Shown: positions 54,164 through 64,000 of the stretch, in pieces
How the letters are laid out: every line of letters begins with the position of its first letter
Position numbering within the stretch: position 1 is the first letter of the stretch
Assembly: GCA_009599575.1 (NCBI GenBank)
Contig: VWND01000009.1
Location: 744,001 to 808,000, forward strand
Reading direction: 5' to 3'
Length of the DNA stretch: 64,000 bases
DNA from: Blumeriella jaapii
Taxonomy: Eukaryota; Ascomycota; Leotiomycetes; Helotiales; Drepanopezizaceae
Program-made: the position numbers and the translations under genes
Notes under the pieces: generated by a model
Database searches by the model: none
What the model was told of the DNA's origin: nothing
The model's input: the letters and a program-made list of their open reading frames with translations, nothing else

Positions 54164-55921
54164 ATGAGAGAAGTCATTAGCATCAACGGTGAGCAATTCC
54201 ACGCGCCGCACACCGCTCTGCTCCGCGCCCCTATCCAGGCTCCTCACGCTCCTGCTGACGCCTTTGCTTCCTACAGTCGGCCAAGCCGGTTGCCAGATCG
54301 CCAACTCGTGCTGGGAGGTAAGTCTGGCCTCGAGACAGCGGCGCCCTGTTCCTCATGGTGGTGCTGTCCTACCGGTCGGGACTAACGCGGATCTTGGGAT
54401 AGCTCTACTGCCTCGAGCACGGTATTCAAGTAAGCACCTCCCCCGATGGGTCCTCAATGCACCCACTGTCCGCGCATGGAGAGTTTCGATTAACGTGCCT
54501 GTCCACAGCCCGATGGATACTTGACCGAGGAGCGCAAGGCTGCCGACCCTGACCAGGGATTCAGCACCTTCTTCTCCGAGACTGGTAAACAAACACCGCG
54601 CTCTCCTTCCGGCTACAGCTAACGCGTTCGTGCACATCAGGTCAAGGCAAATACGTCCCCCGAACCATCTACTGCGATCTCGAGCCCAATGTCGTCGATG
54701 AGGTCCGCACCGGCACATACCGCAGTCTCTTCCACCCAGAGCAAATGATCACCGGAAAGGAGGATGCCTCAAACAACTACGCCCGTGGTCACTACACCGT
54801 CGGAAAGGAGTTGATCGACCAGGTCTTGGACAAGGTTCGCCATGTTGCCGACAACTGCTCTGGTCTGCAAGGTTTCCTTGTTTTCCACTCGTTCGGTGGT
54901 GGAACTGGTTCGGGATTCGGGGCTCTCCTCATGGAGCGTCTCTCCGTCGACTTCGGCAAGAAGGTCAAGTTGGAGTTTTGTGTCTACCCAGCGCCCCAAA
55001 CCGCTACATCCGTGGTCGAGCCCTACAACTCCATTCTCACTACCCACACCACCCTTGAGCACTCCGACTGTTCCTTCATGGTCGACAATGAGGCTATCTA
55101 CGACATCTGCCGAAGAAACCTTGGTCTTGAGCGCCCCAACTACGAGAACCTGAACCGCTTGATTGCTCAAGGTATGTTTAGATCCCTTCTCTGTGCTTGG
55201 GGTGACACTCACAATGTGCACAGTGGTCTCCTCCATCACCGCTTCCCTCCGTTTCGACGGTTCTCTGAACGTTGATCTCAACGAGTTCCAGACCAACTTG
55301 GTTCCTTACCCACGTATCCACTTCCCTCTCGTTGCCTACGCACCAGTCGTCTCCGCTGCAAAGGCATCCCACGAGGCCAACTCGGTCCAAGAGATTTCGA
55401 TGTCTTGCTTCGAGCCCAACAACCAGATGGTGAAGTGCGACCCCCGCAACGGAAAGTACATGGCAACCTGCTTGTTGTACCGTGGAGATGTCGTTACCAA
55501 GGATGTCCACGGTGCGGTGGCCACCCTCAAGACCAAGCGTACAATCCAATTCGTCGACTGGTGCCCAACCGGTTTCAAGATCGGTATCTGCTACCAACCA
55601 CCTCAGATGGTCCCCAACGGTGATTTGGCCAAGGTTAACCGTGCTGTGTAAGTCCCATCCCCTTATCACTAGACAATGTACTGACAAGTTACAGGTGCAT
55701 GCTGTCCAACACAACTGCCATCGCCGAGGCTTGGTCGGCTCTGTCCCACAAGTTTGATCTCATGTACTCCAAGCGTGCATTCGTCCACTGGTATGTCGGA
55801 GAGGGTATGGAGGAAGGTGAATTCTCCGAGGCCCGTGAGGATCTTGCAGCTCTCGAGCGTGATTACGAGGAAGTTGCAACGGATTCTCTCGAGGGTGACG
55901 GGCGCCGAGGCCGAGTACTAA
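54164..55921 (+). CDS. tub1: Alpha-tubulin
   Basis: The alpha subunit of microtubules. Exons: 54164-54188, 54277-54317, 54403-54429, 54509-54584, 54641-55171, 55224-55647, 55695-55921; 449 residues. [20 protein letters not shown] with [16 protein letters not shown] marks alpha rather than beta. Other hallmarks are [19 protein letters not shown], the T4 loop [17 protein letters not shown], the alpha-specific catalytic helix 8 [13 protein letters not shown], and [20 protein letters not shown]. Exon 3 is just 27 bases. At the end the sequence has one G too many in the GGG run at 55900-55902: as given it reads past into DGRRGRV; with two Gs it ends DGAEAEY at 55921, the conserved C-terminal Glu-Tyr needed for tyrosination-type tails. 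Confidence 0.95.
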
Positions 55922-56629
55922 GGGACCGCTGTGCTGAGTCATATGTTTACCTCTTTGTGGGATCACATACTTGGGGGCTAGATCTGAGGCTTCTTGATTC
56001 GGCAACACGATGCGTCGGTTGGAGTGTTTGGAGCTTCATCGTGTTCAGTGTGGGCGGGGGAGGGGGGGTAATCAAACGGGCTCTTCTCTTTTCAGTGCGA
56101 CTGTCCGAAGGATTTCCTTCCACCAGAATGATAATCAACCCTCTTTGTAATGCCGCCGCAGTCAAAATCAACCGTCAGTAATGAGCACATAGCATTCCGT
56201 AACGCGTGGTGGTGGTCGTATTGCAAACCAATTACCCGGGTAAGTAGGGCTTCTCGAGTCCCTTGTGACCTGCCAAAGAACGCAGTGTAAATGGCAAAAG
56301 TGACGAATGGTTGTGGTTCCGCGTGGTTGATTCGCTCGCGGGAGCATTGACGGTGCAGAATGAGGCAGGCAGATGCAGATGCGCCAACGCTAGTAAGTTG
56401 CCATGGTCCCGCTTCAACTCTCGAGCCAGCCATCGCCGTCCGAACATCTCCAACCCTCCATCTGCTGCTGCTGCTGCTGCTGAGAGCTCTACCACCGAGC
56501 TTCTGCTGCTTGCTACGAATTCTGCACCATCATCCCAACCTGCATCTATAGCTTCCGTTTCGATTTCGAAGCCGATTGCTCGTCTCGTACAGCGCTTGCA
56601 ATTCCTACGACCCCGGAAGCCGTGTCGCA
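55922..56629. other. Intergenic, alpha-tubulin 3' end / ede1 promoter
   Basis: No supported gene. It has a TGC trinucleotide repeat around 56460-56480 in the probable ede1 leader; the antisense Arg/Ala-rich frames come from it. Confidence 0.55.
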
Positions 56630-59600
56630 ATGGACGATCCGAGTAAGAGTTCATTTGCCTTCTACTCGTTCGCAATCGCGAGCGTTGCCAGCTTTGGCTC
56701 GGACGATGGTGCTTACAACACCAGTCTAGATTGCTCGAAGCCCAGGGACACTGGTTGGCAGGTGTATAGCAGAGCTCACATGCTGACAAGTGCACAGCAG
56801 GGCCGAATCTGAATCTGACACCGGAAGAGAAGCGCGTGTTCGGACAACTGTTTCGACAGGCAGACTCGGAGAGCATTGGAGTTGTCACTGGAGAGGTCGC
56901 CGTCAAATTCTTTGAGAAGACGAGACTCGAGCCGCGCATTCTAGGAGAGGTTTGTTTACTTTCGTGTTCATGGCATCTACCAACATGGCATGTTTGCGAC
57001 AGGGACTTGGCTGACTTCTATCATTCTAGATATGGCAAATCGCAGACAAGGAAAACAGAGGCCTTCTTACACCTGCAGGGTTTGGAATAGTGTTGAGGTT
57101 GATCGGACATTACCAGGCAGGCCGCGATCCCACGCCCGAACTAGCCTTTCGACCTGCACCTCTACCCAAGTTCGATGGCGGACCTGGCCCAGGAGTGGCT
57201 CCGATAGTGCAAGCTCCCCTCGGTCCTCCGCCGAGTGTACTACAAGCTCAAGCAACGGGCTCCGGGCCCATTCGAGTCCCCCCTTTGACGCCCGAGAAAG
57301 CCGGACAATATGCCCAATTATTTGAGAAGTCTGGTGCACAAAATGGGGTACTCCCAGGAGAGCAGGCAAAATCGATCTTCGAGCGTGCAGGATTGCCGAA
57401 TGAGGTTCTTGGGAGGATATGGAATCTGGCCGATACGGAACAGAAGGGTGCATTGCAGGTAACCGAGTTCGTGATTGCTATGCATCTGCTGGCATCCTTC
57501 AAGGCCGGGGCTCTCAGAGCTTTACCAAACTTGCTGCCGGGCTCTACGAAGCTGCCTCCCGTCGACCGCCCAACAAGCAGTCCTCGGGTCCAGCTGCCAT
57601 TTCTGCCATCCCCAGACAGTTTAGTGGAGCTGGGGCTATTCGGACTACCAGCCCCTTAAGTCGATCTGCCTACGCGGCTCCCCAGCAGTTTCCTCAGCAT
57701 TCTGGCGCAGTTGGGGACTGGGCTATCAGTCCTCTGGACAAGCAGAAGTTTGATAGCATCTACAATGGCCTGGACAAAGTCAACAAAGGCTACATCACAG
57801 GCGATGAGGCAGTGCCATTCTTCAGCGAATCTAAACTTTCGGAGGAGGTTCTGGCTCAGATCTGGGACCTTTCCGATATCAACTCTGTTGGCCACCTGAC
57901 TAGAGATGAATTTGCTGTTGCCATGTACCTCATCCGACAGCAGAGAGGCAAGCGAGATAGTAGAGATGCTTTACCTGACACCCTGCCACTTAATCTGATC
58001 CCTCCTTCAATGCGGCACCAAGCTCACCCTATGCCTCTTTCGACAGCACCCGAGTTTGATTCTTCAGCCCCAAGTATGCCAAAGTCGGCTGCTGAAGATC
58101 TGTTCGGGCTAGACGCTCTGTCGACACCAGCTCCCCCCCCTGCTCAAGCCCCCCAATCAACCGGAGGATCTGGCAACTTTGGCATCAGTCGTCAAGCGGA
58201 TGCTGACCCTTTCGGCGGCTCACGAGCACCAATATCTCCTACATCTCCAGCTGCAAATTCCCCCCAAAATCCGACTCTCTTCAAACCTTTTGCGCCTTCT
58301 TCGTCCTTTGGTCAAAGCCTTAATTACCAAGGTACTGGCGGCTCTGGTGCAGTCCCTTCAAATCCAAGGGCTCTTCAGCCACAGCTGTCCGCGCAGGAAG
58401 ACTTGCTCGGTGATAACGATCCAGAAATCAGCAAGAGGCTCACGAATGAGACGAGCGAGCTTGCAAACCTCTCCAATCAAGTAGGCTCATTATCCAAGCA
58501 GATGCAGGATGTGCAAGGACAACGTGCTACTTCTCAAAACGAGTTGAACCAAGCCAGTTCTCAGAAGCGCGAGTTTGAGATGCGCCTTTCCCAGCTCCGC
58601 GCCCTATATGAGCAAGAAGTCAAAGATGTGAGAAGCTTGGACGAGCGTCTCACTGCAGCTCGGAACGAGACGAAGAAGCTACAGACTGAAATGGCCATGC
58701 TCGAAGGAACCCATGGGGACCTGCAAAATCAACATAGTCAGGTTGTTGCTGCTTTGCAAGCGGACCAACAAGAAAACGCTATGTTGAAGGAGCGCATGAG
58801 AGTTGTTAATGCTGAGGTTGCACAATTGAAGCCTTTACTGGAGAAGCTTAGGTCAGATGCTCGTCAACAGAAGGGGTTGGTTGCAATTAACAAAAAGCAG
58901 CTTGCAACAAGTGAAGGAGAAAGAGACAAATTAAAGGCCGAAGCTGAGGAGCTGAATAAGAGTATCAAGGCAGACACGGAAACGCTCGCAGCTTCGTCGA
59001 AATCGCAGAGCCAAGCCCAAAGCCCTGCCCAGGTGGCCAGCCCAGCCCCTTCATCGATGAGCGCCAACAATCCATTCTTCCGACGCCCAGGTAGCAGCAC
59101 TGAAGCATCGGGCTCTCCATTTGGAACATCTCAAGGCGGAAACCAACAAAGTGACCGCTCGTTCGAGAACGTCTTTGGCCCATCTTTTGGCCCTGCTGCC
59201 ACCGAAGCCCCTGTAACAAGCTTCAAGCAGGGAAGCGATCGTTCGGCTTCGATTGGATCTGCATCAGTGTTGCCCGTTCAGCCACAGATGACAGGAGGCA
59301 GCGGCTTCTCTTCTTCGTCATCCCCAACCGTCAATCGCGAGATTCTTCCTGTTGTCGTTCCCCCGCCGCCTCCGGAGTCGAGACAGATTGGCTCCAGTTT
59401 TTTGCCTTTCCCCTCTCATGAAGATTCCGTAACTTCATCTCGTCAAGTGTCCGCTCCTGCCAGTAGATCCGGAGAAGGTTCTACAGGTGCCGATACACCA
59501 ACGAATTTTATCGGAACAACACCAACAGGCTCATCCGTCGCGGGTCCCGCCGAAACCGCCAGAGCTGTGTCTCCCGGTCTTGATCGTAATTCGAACGCTT

Positions 59601-60941
59601 CTTCAAAGGCAGTAGAGCACCTGGACTCCATCCCTGGAGCATTTCCAGGGGATTCCAATTCTACTATTTTGGCACACCTACCGGCGGAAGTGCTTTAGAC
59701 GAGGCTGCAAGTGATCCATTTGCTTTAGTTAAAGCCCCAGAACGCACCGGTACGGCAAAGGACGACTTTGATTCTGCATTTGCCGGATTTGGAGGTACCG
59801 CGAAGAACCAAGAGTTCTTGAATACTGGCGGCTCATCTGCCTCGGGCTCTGCAGCTGCGACTGGGTTAAACAAGGAGTTTCCACCGATTGCAGAGCTAGC
59901 AGACGACGAGTATAGCGATAGCGAGAGCGGAGGCTTTGACGATGATTTTGCGCCTGCCTCTCCTGGACATTCCCGGAAGATCAGCGACTCCGAAGCACTT
60001 GCTCCACCAACCAGTGGAGCTGACACATTGGCCGTGAGACCTGCTGGTGCGTCGCAAGCATCTTTCGCATCTGCCGTGGGGTCTAATCCTCCGACACCCA
60101 CTGCACAAGCCTCGCCGCCTACCTACAGCCACACCGTTTCTTCTACCGATCAAGCGCATGCTGAGGCACAAGCATACGACGGACTGCTTCCCCCGCGTGA
60201 CATTCCTAAGGCAGCAGCAGCAACTGATGGCGCTTCTGACCAGGCCACAAGCACTTCACCCACAACACAGAAGTCGCTCGGGGCCCCGCAGCCTTCTTCC
60301 CAACCAGTCGCTCCGCCAAAGGTACCCTTCGACGATGACTTTGACGACTTTGACGGACTGGAAGACGCCAAGGAAGCCGATGCCGATGACGACTTTGGAG
60401 ACAGTTCTGGTCATGACCGTTCTGGCTCACACGACTTCAACCCAATGTTCGATAACCCTCCTACATCCAAAGAGCAAGAAACACACCAGCCAAGAAAAGG
60501 GATTCGGCGGTAGCAGTGACGGTTTTGGAGAATACACTCAGTCACCTAGCACTATGCAGCCGGCGAAAGCAGTGACTGTTCCCAAGGACAACCAAGATTG
60601 GGACGCTATCTTCGCTGGGTTAGACGATTCCGCCGCTGCTGCTAAAGAGACTTCAGGCCCTGTTGAAGCCACCAAGTCCCTGGGCAACGGCACCAACAGC
60701 CTCTCGCCTACCGAACGCCCTCAAATTGGTAGAGCCCTCACAGAAACGGGCGTGCACGATGATCCTATCTTGAAAAATTTGACGGGCATGGGGTACAACA
60801 GAACCGACGCTTTAGCTGCGCTGGAGAAGTACGATTACAACTTGGAGAGGGTACGTTCTTTTATCATTGGTTGGAACAATTTCGAAAATGATGGCTGACA
60901 AATCTTCCTAGGCCGCGAACTACCTTGCGAGTCAGTCTTAG
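56630..60941 (+). CDS. ede1: Endocytic EH/UBA scaffold Ede1 (Eps15-like)
   Basis: An early-arriving scaffold of clathrin endocytosis. Exons: 56630-56642 (13 nt), 56801-56949, 57030-60850, 60912-60941; about 1337 residues after repair. EH1 PNLNLTPEEKRVFGQLFRQA to GFGIVLRLIG; EH2 LTPEKAGQYAQLFEKSGAQN to FVIAMHLLASF; EH3 SPLDKQKFDSIYNGLDKVNK to EFAVAMYLIRQQ. A long coiled coil follows (EISKRLTNETSELANLSNQV to EELNKSIKAD), then a Ser/Pro-rich region with acidic FDDDFAP and FDDDFDDFDG motifs, and a C-terminal UBA DDPILKNLTGMGYNRTDALA, ending ERAANYLASQS. Three frame breaks: one base missing in the GGG run near 57538-57541 (LLP to GLYEAASRRP), one missing at a TT near 59659-59660 (DSN to YYFGTPTGG), one extra A near 60493-60499 (HQP to EKGFGG). 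Net length then divides by three. Confidence 0.93.
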
Positions 60942-62656
60942 TCTAGAGTCGTAAATAGTAGGGGCTTTTGGAGGGGAGGAAGGTAAGATATGCCGAAGAG
61001 GAATTTCGAGGTGTGCACACTTTAATGGACGAGGATTGTGTATTCTGAGTGGCACATGATACATACCCAGCAGCACGCATGCACTAATTTATTTCCTTTT
61101 TTGACTTGTACGAGTATTTTCTCCAATACAGCGGTTTGTCGCTTTGCTTTTTACGACTTTCAAGGTCAAAAGAAGTCTATTATCTATCTTGTAGCTCTGT
61201 GTTTTTATAACCTTCTCGCCAACCTAATCAATCTGTCTCGAGCAAAAAAAAAAAAGAATCGCGGAACGGTGATCATCCTATTATTCCATTACAACAAACC
61301 AGGTCCGAGGGAAGAACGCAAGCAAGGCGTCAGTCGAACAGGTAAAGTACAGCAACGCAACGCAACGCAAAGCAAGCCTGATTCGACACACACCTACCTC
61401 AACAAGCACACTCTTGATCTTGCATCAGAAAATGATTTGACAAGCTTCAACCAACGCTCTCTTCAGAGTGCTTGCTTGATCTCTATCTGAAGAAAGACGT
61501 GCGATGCTTTTTGGTCTTGCGGGACTGTTCTTGTTCATGTCGATAGGAGGGAGCTTCGCGTGTGCTTGGTTTTAGTCGCTGTGTTGTGGTCGGAGAAAGA
61601 AAGCTCTTTCTGCTTTTGCGGACGATGTTTTTGGCCGGGTACTGTAGATCCGGGTTTGCTTGCTTGCTTGCTTGCTTGCTTTAGGTCTATTTCAACCTCA
61701 CGTCTAATGGAAATGGATTTATTTCACCCCGTCTCTTCTATGCGCAAAACTCCCCCCCCTCCCCCTCTTTTTTTTTTCCCTCTCTCCTGGTTTTTTTTTT
61801 TTTTTTTTTTTCTTCTCAATTTCTATTCTTTCTTCCGCTCTCGATGTCCTGTTTTTCGCACTTTGGAAAATGCGGATGGATGGATGGATGACAAGCGATC
61901 GCTCTGGCTGGCAGGTGCGCTCGTCGGTAGTTCATGTCCGCGCGGTTGGTTGGTTGTTGGGAGAAGTGGATCCTGGGGCTTTGGAAGGGAGAAGGAAGAA
62001 AAACAAAGATTCTTTGTTCTGGTGTTGTTTTTGTGGTATTAAAAAACCGTATTTGCAACATCGCAGGTAAGTAATAAGTATATATATATATATATATGTG
62101 TGTGTGTATGTACGAAGAAGCCACAAGCACCGTTAGATACCTACCTACAGTAGCTTACTGCAGACAGCTTGCGAAGAGGCACTACCCGTCTTTGTAATAT
62201 GATAGATATCCATCCATGTGACCGGAACGGAACTACATCTTTAGCAAACAATTAATCGCTTAAAAAACTGTCCTGTTTCATCTGTTTTCGCTGTTCATCG
62301 TAGAGGAGATATTTCTCACGCATCTTTCTTCCGGTCTACCTTCTCGGGCCTTCTTCGACCACAACACAATCTCCTGATTGCGCCTTTCCATCGGCTGTGG
62401 AGCTCACTTCCGTAGTACTTACTGTACCTAATAAGGCTCCTTCTCCCCTTCCCTTCCCCGTAGCAACCAACCTCTGCCTTCTGTAGTAGTTGATTGCAAG
62501 TGATTGTGCGAAAACTGCTTCTCCCATGATTTACGAATCATGATTTCTCGAGCCCCGCGGGTTGATCCCAGCGCCCTTGTGCTCTGACCGTCACTACTAC
62601 TACTATCACTTGACGACAAAGCCTGGTAGTAGCGTGCTGAAGGGAAGGCGCCTTCC

Positions 62657-62686
62657 AAACAACAACAACAACAACAACAACAACAG
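62657..62686 (+). repeat. CAA trinucleotide run
   Basis: About ten CAA units, in a region without coding support. Confidence 0.85.
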
Positions 62687-63245
62687 CCGTGAGCTCCGTC
62701 CGCATATCCGATGAAAGCTCCGCCGGAAGACTCGCCTGGCTGCAAACACCCACGCAAGCCAGGAAGCATTTGGCCATCATCGACAGCCGAGCCGAGCCGA
62801 GCCGAAAGGGCCACAGAGGCTGAGACGTCAACCTTGGTAGGAACTTGCCTGCCGTGGTTGTGTTCAGAGACAGCAACCAGTGAGATGACTCTTTTACGGT
62901 AGGTAGCTGGAGCTGGGATGCTTTTCCTCGCTAAGCTTCTCTTGTACTGTACTGGAAGTGTGAATTCAAGAAGTGCGTCGTGTGAGGATTGTGGGTGGCT
63001 GTGAATGGATATATACAGTACATATGTGTATACACTCTGTACTGTAGAAGAAAGTTCTAAGTGAAAGCTTCGTCGTTTTGCTAAAGTCTTGTTGATTATT
63101 CGTATACAAACTTATCGATTTGTATACATATTTTTTCTGAAAAAAGAAAAATTGTTGTCGATGAGCGTTGACATTTTCACTTGTCTCAGAACGAACATTA
63201 ACTAAATCAATTTTTTGGTGCGTTAATTAAAAATTTTATTATGGT

Positions 63246-63414
63246 GAGGTAAGTAAAGTAAAGTAAAATAAAGTAAAGTAAAGTAAAGTAAAATAAAGTA
63301 AAGTAAAGTAAGGTAAGGTAAGGTAAGGTAAGGTAAGGTAAGGTAAGGGAAGGGAAGGGAAGGGAAGGGAAGGGAAGGGAAGGGAAGGGAAGGTAAGCTA
63401 AGGTAAGGTAAGCA
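63246..63414 (+). repeat. Pentanucleotide array with stepwise unit change
   Basis: About 34 tandem five-base units. From left to right the unit goes AAGTA (with two AAATA copies), then AGGTA, then AGGGA, then back to AGGTA with one AGCTA variant. The homogeneous blocks suggest successive local expansions of point-mutated units. Confidence 0.85.
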
Positions 63415-64000
63415 AATATCTGCCCAGGCACATAAAAAAGTGCTTATTCAAATAGGAAGAAATGTAATTTATATCGTAGGTGCTGTACAGCAAAATACAA
63501 TACCGTACATACATACAATGCAGTAGAAATAAGATTTTCCCATTTCCCTTTGGCGCCCGCCTCGCCTCGGAGCGCATATACATAGGGAGGGGCACGTACA
63601 GATACACATATAGGCAAATGTACATGAACACATACCTATATACAAAAGCACAACATAGTCAGTCAAACAGTTTTTTGGATTTCTTCAACCCGAAGCCTGG
63701 AAGCTCCGTCGCCAGGTCCAGTCCATCCATCCATCCCATCCCAAGTCAATTGCACTTATCCATTCATCCAAGCCCTATCCCTTTCTATAATACATCGTGC
63801 CCGCTCGTTCATCCAAACCCATAACCATCTAGTAGTAACGCCTCATTGTTTCTCAGCATCTTGGTTCTCGCACGGCCTGGAAGCCGTGGGCCAAATCCCC
63901 GCCCATGACCCGTCATTCTATTCTTTGTCTTTGCGTTACATTTAGCGTGAGCAAAATTACAAACGAAAACAACAGATTAAGCCACCAGAAATCAAGACCC

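Larger units (their letters stand above)
60942..64000. other. 3-kb gene-free right end, rich in simple repeats
   Basis: Contains poly-A at about 61246-61255, poly-T at about 61790-61811, TA/TG at about 62078-62110, a CAA run at about 62657-62686, ACTGT/ACAGT tracts at about 62943-62956 and 63013-63050, and the pentanucleotide array at 63246-63414. Frames in this region are repeat-driven. No gene, tRNA or rRNA recognised. Confidence 0.6.

Noticed and set aside
63246..63414. Possible telomeric or CRISPR-like array
   Set aside because: Units are five bases without spacers and do not match TTAGGG-type telomere repeats; it is a microsatellite.

Overview
The window is nuclear DNA of a filamentous ascomycete (Pezizomycotina). 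The evidence is compact genes with many short introns of about 45-120 bases, GT-AG borders, CT(A/G)A(C/T)-like branch sites, and protein families such as Mif2, Sey1, Cog8, Sla1, Ede1 and a Fet3/Ftr1 pair. A class-level placement (Leotiomycetes-like) is only an impression. I see no virus, transposon with intact coding capacity, secondary-metabolite cluster, CRISPR array or rRNA/tRNA gene.

Layout, left to right. 0.6-2.5 kb: PP2A B-subunit (cdc55, minus). 3.3-4.3 kb: conserved hypothetical (plus). 4.8-6.4 kb: a gutted LtrA-type membrane-protein gene and a small conserved hypothetical, both broken (minus). 7.2-9.8 kb: dynamin GTPase dnm1 (minus). 10.8-11.7 kb: secreted PEBP-like protein (plus). 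12.7-14.7 kb: MFS anion/vitamin transporter (plus). 15.3-19.2 kb: sla1 (plus). 21.9-23.8 kb: mitochondrial PP2C ptc6 (minus). 24.4-29.0 kb: divergent fet3 (minus) / ftr1 (plus) high-affinity iron uptake pair. 29.9-31.4 kb: cog8 (minus), divergent from a cytosine-deaminase-like amidohydrolase at 31.7-33.4 kb (plus). 34.2-35.3 kb: TLC-domain protein (plus). 36.1-37.7 kb: fructosamine-kinase family (minus). 38.0-40.3 kb: mif2/CENP-C (minus). 41.3-42.4 kb: rnh201 (plus). 43.0-45.8 kb: sey1 (minus). 46.7-48.9 kb: APC-superfamily permease (plus). 49.8-51.2 kb: WW/glycine-rich protein (minus). 52.1-53.0 kb: omega-like GST (plus). 53.0-53.8 kb: ER-type membrane protein (minus). 54.2-55.9 kb: alpha-tubulin (plus). 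56.6-60.9 kb: ede1 (plus). 61-64 kb: gene-free, rich in simple repeats.

Most genes are unrelated housekeeping genes. The one clear functional unit is fet3-ftr1: the two proteins form one iron-uptake complex and share an 880-base promoter carrying three exact copies of the SreA-type GATA site ATCTGATAA. Sla1 and Ede1 act in the same endocytic pathway (NPF tail and EH domains), but lie 37 kb apart.

The strongest cross-window signal is technical. At least nine otherwise conserved genes, including essential ones (cdc55, mif2, alpha-tubulin), show one or more single-base reading-frame breaks, mostly at short homopolymers. Most of the restored lengths come out divisible by three. I read this as base-level assembly error. 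The LtrA-like gene is different: it has also lost its whole central membrane region. The other recurring signal is a family of self-complementary intergenic repeats built from ACTGT/ACAGT and from TACC/GGTA.
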